The notes under the pieces: model-generated
Told to the model about the DNA's origin: nothing
Database searches by the model: none
What the model saw: only the letters and a program-made list of their open reading frames with translations
Program-made: the position numbers and the translations under genes
In this document: piece by piece, positions 8,927 to 18,231 of the stretch
How positions within the stretch are numbered: the first letter of the stretch is position 1
How the letters are laid out: every line of letters starts with the position of its first letter
Source: CAVTWS01 sp963738445
GTDB taxonomy: Bacteria > Actinomycetota > Acidimicrobiia > Acidimicrobiales > SHLQ01
Assembly: GCA_963738445.1 (NCBI GenBank)
Contig: CAVTWS010000012.1
Location: forward strand, 310,001-374,000
Reading direction: 5' to 3'
DNA: 64,000 nt

Positions 8927-11758
8927 TCATGTGTAGTCGCTCACCGGGGGGCACGAACAAACGAGATGCTTGTCGCCGTAGGCCGCGTCGATGCGGCTGA
9001 CGGGGGGCCAGTACTTCCCCGAACGGTCGGGGCCGGCGCTCCCGACGGCGCGGGGGTAGGCCCGGTTCCACCCGTCGACGAGCAGGTCGTCGGCGGTGTG
9101 GGGTGAGAACACGAGCGGGTTGTCCGCGGTTGTCCACTCCCCGGCCTCGATCCGCCCGATCTCGGCGCGGATGGCGATCATGGCGTCGCAGAAGCGATCG
9201 AGCTCGGTCAGGTCCTCGGACTCCGTCGGCTCGATCATGAGGGTGCCCGACACGGGGAACGAGACCGTGGGGGCGTGGAACCCGTAGTCGATGAGGCGTT
9301 TGGCGATGTCGTCGACACCGATCCCGGCGCTGGTCTTCAGCGGCCGCGGGTCGACGATGCACTCGTGGGCCACATAGCCGTGGTGGCCGCGATAGAGCAC
9401 GGGGAAGTACGGTTCCAACCGGGCGGCGACGTAGTTGGCTGTCGCGATCGCCACCGCGGAAGCATGGCGCAGGCCGTCGGCACCCATCATGGCGATGTAC
9501 GTCCACGGGATCATCAGAATGCCGGCGGAACCCCACGGTGCCGCCGAGATCGGGCCGACTCCCGTCTCGGGGCCGGCGTCAGCCACGAGCGGATGGTTCG
9601 GCAGATAGGGCGCCAGGTGCGCGCGGACGGCCACGGGACCGACGCCCGGTCCGCCGCCTCCGTGCGGGATGGTGAAGGTCTTGTGCAGGTTGAGGTGGGA
9701 GACATCGGCGCCGAACCGACCCGGTCGGGCCAGGCCGACCATGGCGTTGAGGTTGGCGCCGTCGAGGTACACCTGACCGCCGTGGGCGTGGACGATCTCG
9801 CAGATCCGGACGATGGCGTCCTCGAACACGCCATGGGTCGAGGGGTAGGTCACCATGATGGCGGCCAGCCGGTCGGCATGGTGGGTGGCCAGCCGCTCCA
9901 GGTCGTCGACCGCGACGTTGCCGCCGTCGTCGCAGGCGACCACCACCACCTCCATGCCGGCCATGACCGCGCTGGCGGCGTTGGTGCCGTGGGCCGACGA
10001 GGGGATGAGGCAGATCGTCCGGTCGTGATCACCGCGAGCGCGGTGAAAGGCCCGGATCGCGAGCAGCCCGGCCAGCTCGCCCTGGGATCCGGCGTTCGGC
10101 TGCAACGAGATGGCGGCATACCCGGTGATCTCGACGAGCGCCGCCTCGAGCTCGCGGATCAGACGCAGATAACCCCGGCGCTGCTCCGCCGGTGCGAACG
10201 GGTGGATGCGGGCGAACTCGGGCCAGGTGACCGGCTCCATCGACGTGGTGGCGTTCAACTTCATGGTGCAGGAGCCGAGCGGGATCATGGAGCGATCCAA
10301 GGCCAGATCCTTGTCCGCCAAGCGCCTCAGATACCTCAACATCGATGTCTCGTTGAGGTAGAGGTTGAAGGTTTCCGCTTCACAGAACGGCGTGTCCCGG
10401 GCGAGGGGGCCGGCGAGCGGGGAGTCCCCCGGCTCGATCGGTGCGGTGTCGATCCCGAAGGCGTGGAGCACCCGCTCGACGATCTCCCCGGTCGTGCACT
10501 CGTCGAGGGCGATCGTGACGCGATCGCGGTCGACACCGCGCAGGTTGATGCCGTCGCCCAGCGCAGCGGCGACGATCTCGTCGGCCCGTCCCGGCACCCG
10601 CGCCGTGATGGTGTCGAAGAACGTCTGGTGCTCGATCCCGACACCGCCGGCCGCCAGGCGGCCGGCCAGTGTGCGCGTGTGGTCGTGAACCCGCCGGGCG
10701 ATGCGCCGGAGCCCGTCGGGACCGTGGTACTGCGCGTACAGGGCGGAGATCACCGCCAGCAGCACCTGCGCGGTGCAGATGTTGCTCGTGGCGCGCTCGC
10801 GGCGGATGTGCTGTTCCCGGGTCTGGAGCGCCAGGCGGTGCGCCGGGCGTCCTTCGGTGTCGACCGATTGGCCGACGAGCCGGCCGGGCAGCGAGCGACG
10901 GTACGCATCGCGGGTGGCCAGGAAGCCGGCGCTCGGTCCGCCGAATCCGAGCGGGACACCGAATCGTTGCGCGGAGCCGACGGCGGCATCGGCGCCGCAG
11001 GCGCCCGGCTCCCGCATGAGCGTGCAGGCCAGCAGGTCGGTCGCCACGGCGACCAGGGCACCGGAGGCGTGAGCGGAGTCGACCACGGGCGTGAGGTCGC
11101 GGACCGGACCGGAAGATCCCGGATTCTGCACCAGCACGCCGAAGGTGCCCTCGGGGAGCGGCGCCGCAGCATCGGCCACCACGACCTCGATGCCGATGGG
11201 CTCGGCCCGGGTGGCCACCACGGCGATCGTCTGGGGGTGGCAATCGGGATCGACCACGAAGACCGAACCCCCGTTGCCGACCCGGTGGAGCAGGGTCATC
11301 GCCTCGGCCGCCGCCGTGCCCTCGTCGAGCATCGACGCGTTGGCGATGTCGAACCCCGTCAGATCGCACACCAGGGTCTGGAAGTTCAGGAGCACCTCGA
11401 GGCGACCCTGGCTGATCTCGGGTTGGTAGGGCGTGTAGGCGGTGTACCACGCCGGGTTCTCGACCACGTTGCGCACGATGACGGGAGGGGTGATGGTGTC
11501 GTGGTAACCGAGCCCGATGAGCGAGGTGGCGACGGTGTTGTCGTCCGCAAACCGGCGGAGGGCGGAGATGGCCTCGGCTTCGGTGAGCGCGGCCGGCAGG
11601 TCGAGGTCGTCGTCACGGATCGACGCGGGGATCACCCGGTCGACGAGCTCGTCCAGGTCGCGGACTCCTATCGTGGCGAACATTCGTGCCAACTCACCGG
11701 CCGATGGACCGACGTGACGGGTCACGAACTCGGCCGGACGGGGACGGGATTCGACCAT
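8927..11758 (-). CDS. gcvP: glycine dehydrogenase (decarboxylating), P-protein
   Basis: The full-length 943-residue fused P-protein starts at ATG 11758 (MVESRPRPAEF) behind a GAGGAGCT site. The frame extends further upstream, but that part is riboswitch RNA. The pyridoxal-phosphate lysine lies in NLHKTFTIPHGGGGPGVGPV near residue 690. The N-terminal half (VTRHVGPSAGELARMFATIG) is typical. It decarboxylates glycine and passes the aminomethyl group to lipoyl-GcvH. The gcvT and gcvH genes are not in the window. Expression is expected to be switched on by glycine through the upstream tandem riboswitch. Confidence 0.96.
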   Translation of the reverse strand: MVESRPRPAEFVTRHVGPSAGELARMFATIGVRDLDELVDRVIPASIRDDDLDLPAALTEAEAISALRRFADDNTVATSLIGLGYHDTITPPVIVRNVVENPAWYTAYTPYQPEISQGRLEVLLNFQTLVCDLTGFDIANASMLDEGTAAAEAMTLLHRVGNGGSVFVVDPDCHPQTIAVVATRAEPIGIEVVVADAAAPLPEGTFGVLVQNPGSSGPVRDLTPVVDSAHASGALVAVATDLLACTLMREPGACGADAAVGSAQRFGVPLGFGGPSAGFLATRDAYRRSLPGRLVGQSVDTEGRPAHRLALQTREQHIRRERATSNICTAQVLLAVISALYAQYHGPDGLRRIARRVHDHTRTLAGRLAAGGVGIEHQTFFDTITARVPGRADEIVAAALGDGINLRGVDRDRVTIALDECTTGEIVERVLHAFGIDTAPIEPGDSPLAGPLARDTPFCEAETFNLYLNETSMLRYLRRLADKDLALDRSMIPLGSCTMKLNATTSMEPVTWPEFARIHPFAPAEQRRGYLRLIRELEAALVEITGYAAISLQPNAGSQGELAGLLAIRAFHRARGDHDRTICLIPSSAHGTNAASAVMAGMEVVVVACDDGGNVAVDDLERLATHHADRLAAIMVTYPSTHGVFEDAIVRICEIVHAHGGQVYLDGANLNAMVGLARPGRFGADVSHLNLHKTFTIPHGGGGPGVGPVAVRAHLAPYLPNHPLVADAGPETGVGPISAAPWGSAGILMIPWTYIAMMGADGLRHASAVAIATANYVAARLEPYFPVLYRGHHGYVAHECIVDPRPLKTSAGIGVDDIAKRLIDYGFHAPTVSFPVSGTLMIEPTESEDLTELDRFCDAMIAIRAEIGRIEAGEWTTADNPLVFSPHTADDLLVDGWNRAYPRAVGSAGPDRSGKYWPPVSRIDAAYGDKHLVCSCPPVSDYT

Positions 11759-11803
11759 GGACAGCTCCTCATTCTCCGCGGCGAAGCCGCGCCGGATGGC
11801 TGC

Positions 11804-11990
11804 CCCCCTCTGTCGGTCGACCTGAGAGCTTCGCCGGCGAACCGGTTTTCCCCTTCGGTGAGAACGGCGGACCGTTCTGCTTTCCAGAGTCGCCGCGCCT
11901 CGACGGTTCGGGGGCCTGAGAGGTTCCGGGGGCGGTTGCTCCTTCGGCGCCGCCGCCCGGGGGCGACGAACTCTCCCGCCGACACGATCG
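11804..11990 (-). ncRNA. tandem glycine riboswitch upstream of gcvP
   Basis: Read leftwards, the leader has two glycine aptamers. The first (about 11990 to 11896) has CGGGAGAGTT, GCCGAAGGAGCAA and CCTCTCAGG. The second (about 11892 to 11804) has GACTCTGGAAAGCAGAACG, CACCGAAGGGG, AGCTCTCAGGT and the closing GACAGAGGGGG. These are the conserved elements of the gcvT-type glycine riboswitch, in the classic two-aptamer arrangement with a short linker. It sits about 45 nt before the gcvP start. Such switches usually turn on glycine cleavage when glycine is abundant. Confidence 0.93.
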
Positions 11991-11999
11991 GCTGTGGGA

Positions 12000-12005
12000 A
12001 GTGTA
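12000..12005 (-). promoter_or_regulatory. candidate -10 element of the riboswitch-gcvP transcript
   Basis: On the minus strand the hexamer TACACT lies about 10 nt before the first aptamer. No good -35 box is visible in the GC-rich DNA upstream. The position agrees with a transcript that starts right at the riboswitch. Confidence 0.35.
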
Positions 12006-12104
12006 CTCGCCACCCCGCCCCCCGGCCGGTTCTCGGCGTTCCTTCCGGTCTGGAAACGACGGTCGCTGGGCGACGTTCTCCCAGAACGAGATGGGGCTGT
12101 CGGG

Positions 12105-13567
12105 TCAACCGGGAGCGGAGGCCGTGCGGACACGACGGATCTCGGCGGTCTCGAAGGCGACGTAGTAGAGCGCGCCATCGGGGCCGAGCTCGAGGTCGAT
12201 CGGGCCAGGTACGTCGGAGGCGAGCAGCCGCGGCACCGGCGACGACGTCTCGTTCTCCGCGGGTACCGGTAGGTACCACAGGCAACGCCGGCCGAAGTCT
12301 CCGAACACAAGGACGCGATCGTCCCCCGACTCGCCGACAGCCCCCGCTCCGACCGATGTGGCCGGAGCGGTGGTGATGGCCGAGATCGTCGTTCCCTGCT
12401 CACCGGGGGCACAGCGCCCACCGTCGTCGGGGGAGACATCGACCCGGTCGTTCTCGTAGGTGAAGAGGGCGGCCGCGGTGGTGTCGTAGGCGAGGCTCGC
12501 ACACGATGCCGAGCCGGCTCCGGCGCCCGGGAGGACGCCCTCGAAACAGGGCCAGCCGTGGTTGCGCACCGTGTCGAGGTCGATCTCGTCGATCGACTCC
12601 AACGTGTTGTCACCGGCGTCGACCACGAAGACCCGGCCGGTCGAACGGTCGACGGTCATGCGGAACGGGTTGCGCAGGCCCGCGGCGGCGATCCGGGCTC
12701 CGTCGCCGCTCGGAGCACCGGCGGTGGCCACGGGGGCGCCGGCGCGGTCCACCCGGATGACCGACCCCAGGAAGTCGACCGGGTCGCCGGGGAGGAACAG
12801 GTCCTGGGCCCTCATCGAGCCGCCCTGCCCGGCCGGCTCCGGGCAGGCAGGATCGTCGAAGCCGGAAATGGCGGCATCGCCGGCCGACGCCAACACGGTG
12901 CCGTCGTCGAGCACCACGACATCGTCGGGGCTGTGGGAGAAGAAGATCTGGCACCAACCCCGGACGATCGGCGTCTCGGTGAAGCGGGCGCCGTCCCAGT
13001 CCAGCCGCGACACGACACCGGAGGCGATGCACGGATCGACGCACTCGTCGTCGGCCCCCGGGCGGGGGAGGGGCTCGTCGACCCGAGCGTCGGCGGCGTA
13101 GATGGCGAACGCCTCGGGGACGGAGGGGAATTCGCGGGTGGACGGCCAGACCGAGCAGGCCTCGTTGGCCCCACAACAGCACGTTGGCCGAGAGGTCGGC
13201 GACCGACGTCACCTCGGCGCCGTCGACCCGGACCACGAGCCCGGAGCGATCGGCGACGAGCAGGGTTCCGTCGGCCAGCGGCACCACGGAGGTCGGTTCC
13301 GGAACGGGCGCCGCGATCACCAACTCGTCGACGAGGCCCGGTTCGACCTGCGCGCCGGGCCCCGTCGTCGACGTCGCCGGCGTGCCGGTGGTCGTGGTGG
13401 TGGTGGCTGGCAGCGGCCGAGTTTCCCGACGACGTCACGATCGACGTCGTGGTCGACGGCGCCGGGGAGGCGTCAGGATCTTCTGAGGAACCGCAGGCCG
13501 CGGCGAGGCCGCCGACCGCCACGAACACGGCGGCGAGCGTCCGTCGCCGACGGGTACGGGCCGTCAC
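12105..13567 (-). CDS. PQQ-type glucose/sorbosone dehydrogenase-like lipoprotein, two frameshifts
   Basis: Start GTG 13567 (VTARTRRRRTLAAVFVAVGG) gives a lipoprotein signal with lipobox LAAAC and a Ser/Thr linker. The frame shifts near 13408 within the Thr-rich linker, and again near 13135 (GLLGLAVHP joins to FPSVPEAFAIYAADARV). The catalytic body follows: a GSDH beta-propeller with GWCQIFFSHSPDDVVVL, GLRNPFRMTVD and the calcium/PQQ-region motif NHGWPCFEG. Members oxidise aldose sugars at the cell surface, though many actinobacterial ones have unknown substrates. It overlaps the upstream gene by 4 bp (GTGA). The shifts look like sequence error because the propeller repeats are intact. Confidence 0.78.
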
Positions 13568-14691
13568 GCTCCCGAGTGGGCGTCGTTCAGGCCGACGGCG
13601 GGGAAGGCGCCGATGAACGCCTGCTCGTACAAGCCATATCCGATGTGGTCGCCGTACTCGAAGCGGCCGACGTGGTCGACCACGCCGAACTGGGCGATCG
13701 GCCAGATCTCGGGCACCGAGAGCTGCAGGCCCTGCACCTTCAGTGGGCCCTGGTACATGCCGTGGCGCCAATCGGCGTCCATGCCGTACCCGGTGCCGAG
13801 CGACAAGAAGTTGGTCATGAGCGGGGTGCAGGTGACCTCGATGGCTCCACCGGGAGCGTCGGGAAAGCGGATGACGGATCCGGCGAGCAGCCGCGTGCCG
13901 GGGGTGAGGCGGTGCTCCCACTCGGGCCGGCCGAGCCACTCCTCACGACCGTCGCCGTGCCAGATGCGCACGGCCTCCTCGAGCACCCGTGCGCCACCGG
14001 TGCCCACCGGCGCACCAGGGGGTGCGACATGCTCGTTGACGATGTACAGGATCGAATGGTCCTGGAACTGCATGGGGAAGTAGTTCCACATCCCCTCCAT
14101 CGAGTGCGTGCCCTGACGGATCCCATCGGGCTCGGGCTCGCCGACCGGCCGGACTCCCCACGAGCGGTCGCGGGTGCCCCACCACCGGTCGGGGGTGATC
14201 TCGAAGGTCTGACCGCCGACCGTCATCGTGCCCTCCCAGCAGCCGGTCTGGGCGAACCGCTGGGTGTCGAACACCACCTTGCCCTGGGACCGCAGGTACT
14301 GGCGCGGCTCGTCGTGGGCCGGCATGGCCCCCGTCCAGGTCACGTCCATGGCCACGGAGTGCTCGGTCGGTTCGACGATGACCCGGACCCGCTCGAGCGG
14401 CTTCAGCACCTCGACCCGAATCGGTCCAACCCGTGTATCCATGCGATCACCGAGCTCGGCCGAGGCCCGGACGATGTGCTGCGTGTCGCCGTGGCGGACA
14501 TCGATGAACGCGTCGGTCACGCCGAGGTTCGGGTACTGCCCGAGGCCGAAGATGGCGAACAGCTCGTCGCTCGAACCGTGGAGGTTGAAGTAGTACCGAT
14601 CGTAGAAGTTGCGATCGCTCGTGGCCGGGTGCCGGATGAACTCCGATGACTGGTGAACGGGGAAGTCGTCCCAGGCGGAGACGTGGTTCAT
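13564..14691 (-). CDS. conserved hypothetical protein (actinobacterial, DUF7064/7065-like)
   Basis: The 375-residue soluble protein has no signal peptide. It is rich in beta-strand-like aromatic segments, for example WWGTRDRSWGVRP and NYFPMQFQDHSILYIVNEH. The WWGxRDxSWGxR pattern is the hallmark of a conserved actinobacterial family found beside SDR, acyl-CoA and steroid-type genes; it is reminiscent of lipocalin-like CrtC hydratases. No catalytic function can be assigned from sequence. Translationally coupled to the downstream sorbosone-dehydrogenase-like gene by a GTGA overlap. Confidence 0.7.
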   Translation of the reverse strand: MNHVSAWDDFPVHQSSEFIRHPATSDRNFYDRYYFNLHGSSDELFAIFGLGQYPNLGVTDAFIDVRHGDTQHIVRASAELGDRMDTRVGPIRVEVLKPLERVRVIVEPTEHSVAMDVTWTGAMPAHDEPRQYLRSQGKVVFDTQRFAQTGCWEGTMTVGGQTFEITPDRWWGTRDRSWGVRPVGEPEPDGIRQGTHSMEGMWNYFPMQFQDHSILYIVNEHVAPPGAPVGTGGARVLEEAVRIWHGDGREEWLGRPEWEHRLTPGTRLLAGSVIRFPDAPGGAIEVTCTPLMTNFLSLGTGYGMDADWRHGMYQGPLKVQGLQLSVPEIWPIAQFGVVDHVGRFEYGDHIGYGLYEQAFIGAFPAVGLNDAHSGA

Positions 14692-14829
14692 GGGGGCTCC
14701 AAACGATCGGTGCAGCCGATGGGGACGGCTGGTCTACGGTGACTGAACCATCTCACCGGTCCGGGTGTCCAGCCTGGACCCTCACCGGTCCGGGTGTCGA
14801 GCCCGGAGATCCCCGCAGGAGCAGCCGCC

Positions 14830-15750
14830 ATGCCCGACGCCCCCGAACTCGTCGATCGCCGCATCGTCATCACCGGTCTGACCGGACAGGTCGGCCGGCC
14901 GGTCGCCACTGCGCTGGCGGCGAGGAACACGGTCATCGGCGTCGCCCGGTTCGGAGACGGCGCGGTGCGGGCCGAGCTCGAGGCGGCGGGCGTCGAGTGC
15001 GTCACCGCCGACCTGGGTGCCGGCGACCTGAGCGGCGTGCCGACCGACGTCGACCACGTCCTGAACTTCGCGGTGGCCAAGGTCGGCCGCTGGGACGAGG
15101 ACCTCGCCGCCAACGTCGAGGGTCTGGGCTTCCTGCTGCACCACTGCCGCACGGCCCGTTCGTTCCTTCATTGCTCGTCGACCGCGGTCTACGCCCCGAA
15201 AGGGCACGAGCCGATCGCCGAATCCGATCCCCTCGGCGACAACCATCAGGTGATGATGCCGACGTACAGCATCAACAAGATCGCCGCCGAGTCGATGGCC
15301 CGCTACTGCGCCCGGTCCCTCGGAGTGCCCACCACGATCTCCCGCCTCAACGTGCCCTACGGCAACGGAGGGGGCTGGCCGTGGCTCCACCTGGAGCAGG
15401 TGCTCGCCGGGCAGGCGATCTGGGTCCACACCGACGCACCGAGCGTGTACAACCCGATCCACGAGGACGACATCGTCGCCTCCGTGCCGGCGTTGCTCGC
15501 CGCCGGATCGGTTCCCGCCACGACGGTCAACTGGGGCGGCCTCGACCCCGTGAGCATCGAGGAGTGGTCCACCTACCTGGGCGAGTTGGTCGGCAAGCCC
15601 GCGACCTTCGAGCACACCGAGCACACCCTCGAGAGCGTGCAGATCGACACCGCCAAGATGGCCGGCATCATCCCGGCGCCCCAGGTGCCCTGGAAGGACG
15701 GCTTTCGCCGCATGGTCGCCCACTTCCACCCCGAGGTCCCGCTGCCCTGA
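14830..15750 (+). CDS. NAD-dependent epimerase/dehydratase (extended SDR)
   Basis: The 306-residue protein starts at ATG 14830 (MPDAPELVDRRIVITG), with AGGAG about 9 nt upstream. An earlier in-frame GTG at 14794 would add twelve poorly matching residues. The Rossmann motif is GLTGQVGRP, and the catalytic Tyr/Lys lies in TYSINKIAAESMARY. The HCSSTAVY segment provides the Ser. Extended SDRs of this size epimerise sugar nucleotides or reduce/oxidise steroid-like substrates. The neighbouring thiolase and hydratase genes favour a catabolic role, but this is inference. Confidence 0.85.
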   Translation: MPDAPELVDRRIVITGLTGQVGRPVATALAARNTVIGVARFGDGAVRAELEAAGVECVTADLGAGDLSGVPTDVDHVLNFAVAKVGRWDEDLAANVEGLGFLLHHCRTARSFLHCSSTAVYAPKGHEPIAESDPLGDNHQVMMPTYSINKIAAESMARYCARSLGVPTTISRLNVPYGNGGGWPWLHLEQVLAGQAIWVHTDAPSVYNPIHEDDIVASVPALLAAGSVPATTVNWGGLDPVSIEEWSTYLGELVGKPATFEHTEHTLESVQIDTAKMAGIIPAPQVPWKDGFRRMVAHFHPEVPLP

Positions 15751-15773
15751 CGCCGGGGCCTATCCTCGGCAAT

Positions 15774-16208
15774 GTGACGACGAAGACGAAGGTCCCGGCC
15801 GTCGAGGGGCTGTTCACCATGGACCTCGACCAACCCCACCTGATCGGCGGCCGCACGCCCGACCGAGGGAGCTACATCTTCCCCCGCACCATGGGGGGCA
15901 CCGATCCGCAGTCGTCGGGCCGCGAGACCGACGAGGTGCTGCTCAGCCGCACCGGGCGCATCTGGTCGTACACCAACTCGGCTTACGCCCCTCCACCGCC
16001 GTACATGATCACGACCGAACCCTTCGAGCCGGTCACCATCGCCGCAGTGGAGCTCGAGCCGAGAAGATGGTGGTGCTCGGGCAGGTCGCGGCGGGCTACA
16101 CCGTGGCGGATCTGCGTACCGGGATGGAGGTCGAGCTGGTGCTCGAAACCCTGTACGAGGACGACGACCACGAGTACCTGGTGTGGCACTGGAAGCCCGG
16201 TGGCCTGA
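15774..16208 (+). CDS. DUF35 OB-fold protein with degenerate zinc ribbon, two frameshifts
   Basis: Start GTG 15774 follows the epimerase stop by 23 bp. The joined protein of about 144 residues has the DUF35 layout. The N-terminal ribbon region is GGRTPDRGSYIFPRTMGG and the OB-fold segments are RTGRIWSYTNSAYAPPPP and KMVVLGQVAAGYTVADLRTGM. The C-terminus reads WHWKPVA once shifts near 16062 (one base missing) and 16200 (one extra base) are corrected. The four Cys normally expected in the ribbon are replaced by non-Cys residues. DUF35 proteins partner thiolase-like enzymes, as in the Ltp2-ChsH2 retro-aldolase complex. The thiolase gene starts 25 bp downstream. Confidence 0.72.
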   Translation: MTTKTKVPAVEGLFTMDLDQPHLIGGRTPDRGSYIFPRTMGGTDPQSSGRETDEVLLSRTGRIWSYTNSAYAPPPPYMITTEPFEPVTIAAVELEPRRWWCSGRSRRATPWRICVPGWRSSWCSKPCTRTTTTSTWCGTGSPVA

Positions 16209-16233
16209 GCCGAGAGAACCGGGAGCGACAGAC

Positions 16234-17430
16234 ATGGACGACATCGCCATCTTGGGCGTCGGCATGCACCCGTGGGGCAAGTGGGGCCGCAACTTCGTCG
16301 AGTACGGCGTGCGTGGCCGCCCGTGAGGCGCTCGCCGATGCCGGGGTGGACTGGAGCGACATCGGGTTCGTGTCGGGGGCGAACACCGTGCGCTGCGGCT
16401 ACGCCGGGCTACGTGGCGGGTTCGACCTTCGCCAGGGCGCTCGGCTTCACCGGCTGCCAGGTGGCCAGCAGCTACGCCGCGTGCGCCTCCGGCACCACCG
16501 CGTTGAGCGTCGCTCGTGCGTCAGATCCTCGCCGGGGCGGCCGAGGTGGCGCTCGTCGTCGGCGCCGACACCACCCCGAAGGGCTTCCTCGCCCCGAGCG
16601 CCGGCGATCGCCCCGACGATCCGGACTGGCTGCGGTTCCGCCTCGTCGGCGCGACCAACCCCGTCTACTTCGCCCTGCACGCGCGGCGCCGAATGGACCT
16701 CTACGGTGCCACGACCGACGACTTCGCCGCAGGTGAAGGTCAAGAACTCCCGCCACGGGGCGCAGAACCCTCGAGCCCGGTACACCAAGGAATACGGCAT
16801 CGACGACATCGCGGGCTTCGCCGGTGGTGTCGCGATCCGCTGCGCCTGCTCGAGATCTGCGCCACCACCGACGGCGGCGCGGCGCTCGTGGTGTCGACCA
16901 TGGAGTACGCCCGGTTCGACGGTGTGACCGACCCGGTCCGCGTGGCGGGCATCTCGACCGTGACCCCGACCTACCCCGACGTCGTGCTCGACCTGCCCTA
17001 CCTCGCCACGGATTCCGCGGCCGCCGACGCGCGCCTCCGGAGCTGTCCTTCAAGGCGTCGATCGCCCCGCACGCGTACGACGAGGCCGGCCTCGGTCCCG
17101 ACGACATCGATGTCGCCGAGGTCTACGACCTGTCCTCGGCGCTCGAGCTCGACTGGTACGAGCACATCGGCTTGTGCGCGCCGGGCGAGGCCGAGCAGTT
17201 GCTGCGTTCGGGCGCCACCAGCCTCGGCGGACGGATCCCGGTCAACCCAGTCCGGTGGCCTCGGTGCGTTCGGTGAGGCCGTGCCGGCACAGGCCATCGC
17301 CCAGGTGTGCGAGCTGACCTGGCAGCTTCGAGGCCAGGCCGGCGGCCGCCAGGTCGACGGGGCGCGGGTCGGGCTCACGGTCAACCAGGGCCTGTTCGGT
17401 CACGGCTCGTCGGTGCTCGTGCGGCGCTAG
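16234..17430 (+). CDS. thiolase / lipid-transfer-type acetyltransferase, multiple frameshifts
   Basis: ATG 16234 (MDDIAILGVGMHPWGKWGRN) opens a thiolase-fold protein that ends at 17430. Family segments occur in order but in different frames: ALADAGVDWSDIGFVSGAN, CQVASSYAACASGTTAL (Cys in the nucleophile region), AEVALVVGADTTPKGF, RYTKEYGIDDIAGF, LEICATTDGGAALVVST, DDIDVAEVYDLSSALEL and VNQGLFGHGSS. Breaks lie near 16315, 16404, 16520, 16732, 16840, 17035 and 17248, and most are fixed by removing one extra base. It resembles SCP2-type thiolases and Ltp aldolases acting on CoA esters, with the DUF35 gene upstream as likely partner. Treat as one locus of about 400 codons. Confidence 0.75.
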
Positions 17431-17438
17431 GAGAGACC

Positions 17439-18182
17439 ATGGCCATCCACGAGAACCTCGGCGACACGGCGTGCTCGAGCTCGTCATGGACAACCCGCCG
17501 GTGAACGCGCTCAACATCGCCGACACCACGGCCTGGCGGACATCCTCGACGGCGTCCATCGGCGGCCCGACGTGCGGGCGGTCGTGCTCACCGCGACCGG
17601 TCGGGGGTTCTGCGCCGGCGTCGACATCAAGGAGATGCAGACGACTGCCCGGCAACTGAGGGGATCCTCGGAGTCAACGAGGCCGTGCTTCGAGCTGTTC
17701 CGGGCCGTCTACGAGTGCGCGGTGCCGGTCATCGCCGCGGTGAACGACTTCTGCCTGGGCACGGGGATCGGCATCGCCGGCAACGCCGACATCGTCGATC
17801 GCCGCCGACACGGCGTCGGTTCGGCCTGCCCGAGGTCGACAACGGCGCGCTCGGTGCGGCGACCCACCTGATGCGGCTCGTGCCGCAGCAACGGGCCCGT
17901 CAGATGCTCTACACGTGCGAGCTGGCGCCGGCCTCGGAGCTGGCGGCCTACGGCACGGTGCTGAAGGTGGTGCCGCTCGATGAGCTGCGCCGGCCGGGCG
18001 TCGGAGATCGCCCACGTGATCGCGTCGAAGAATCCCGTCGTGATGCGAGCGGCAAACGTTCGGTGATCGGTATCGATCCGGTGGACGTCAGCCGGAGCTA
18101 CCGATACGAACAAGGTTTCACCTATGAGCTCAACTTGTGGGGCGTCGGTGACGAGCCCGAGAGAAGCGTTTCTCCGCGGTGA
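17439..18182 (+). CDS. enoyl-CoA hydratase/isomerase, multiple frameshifts
   Basis: ATG 17439 (MAIHENLG) starts 8 bp after the thiolase stop with GGAGAGACC upstream. Crotonase segments are recognisable in shifting frames: LELVMDNPPVNALNIADT, VRAVVLTATGRGFCAGVDIKEMQ (oxyanion hole), CAVPVIAAVNDFCLGTG and GALGAATHLMRLVPQQRARQ. The C-terminal SRSYRYEQGFTYELNLWG is also family-like. At least six single-base shifts occur (near 17465, 17530, 17660, 17800-17825, 17995, 18055). A last one near 18157 would move the stop to 18195 (ending EAFLRGERGT). Function: hydration or isomerisation of an enoyl-CoA, probably in the same pathway as the thiolase. Confidence 0.75.
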
Positions 18183-18231
18183 GCGGGGAACCTGAACCGA
18201 AAGGGCACGACGCTCCCTGACCTTCTCCCTG

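Noticed and set aside
9275..12376. A 1,033-codon frame antisense to gcvP
   Set aside because: It is a shadow of gcvP and crosses the riboswitch. The protein is low-complexity Arg/Gly/His without any domain.
11759..12613. In-frame extension of gcvP upstream of ATG 11758
   Set aside because: The extra residues are low complexity and overlap the tandem glycine riboswitch; the family starts at MVESRPRPAEF with a good ribosome site.
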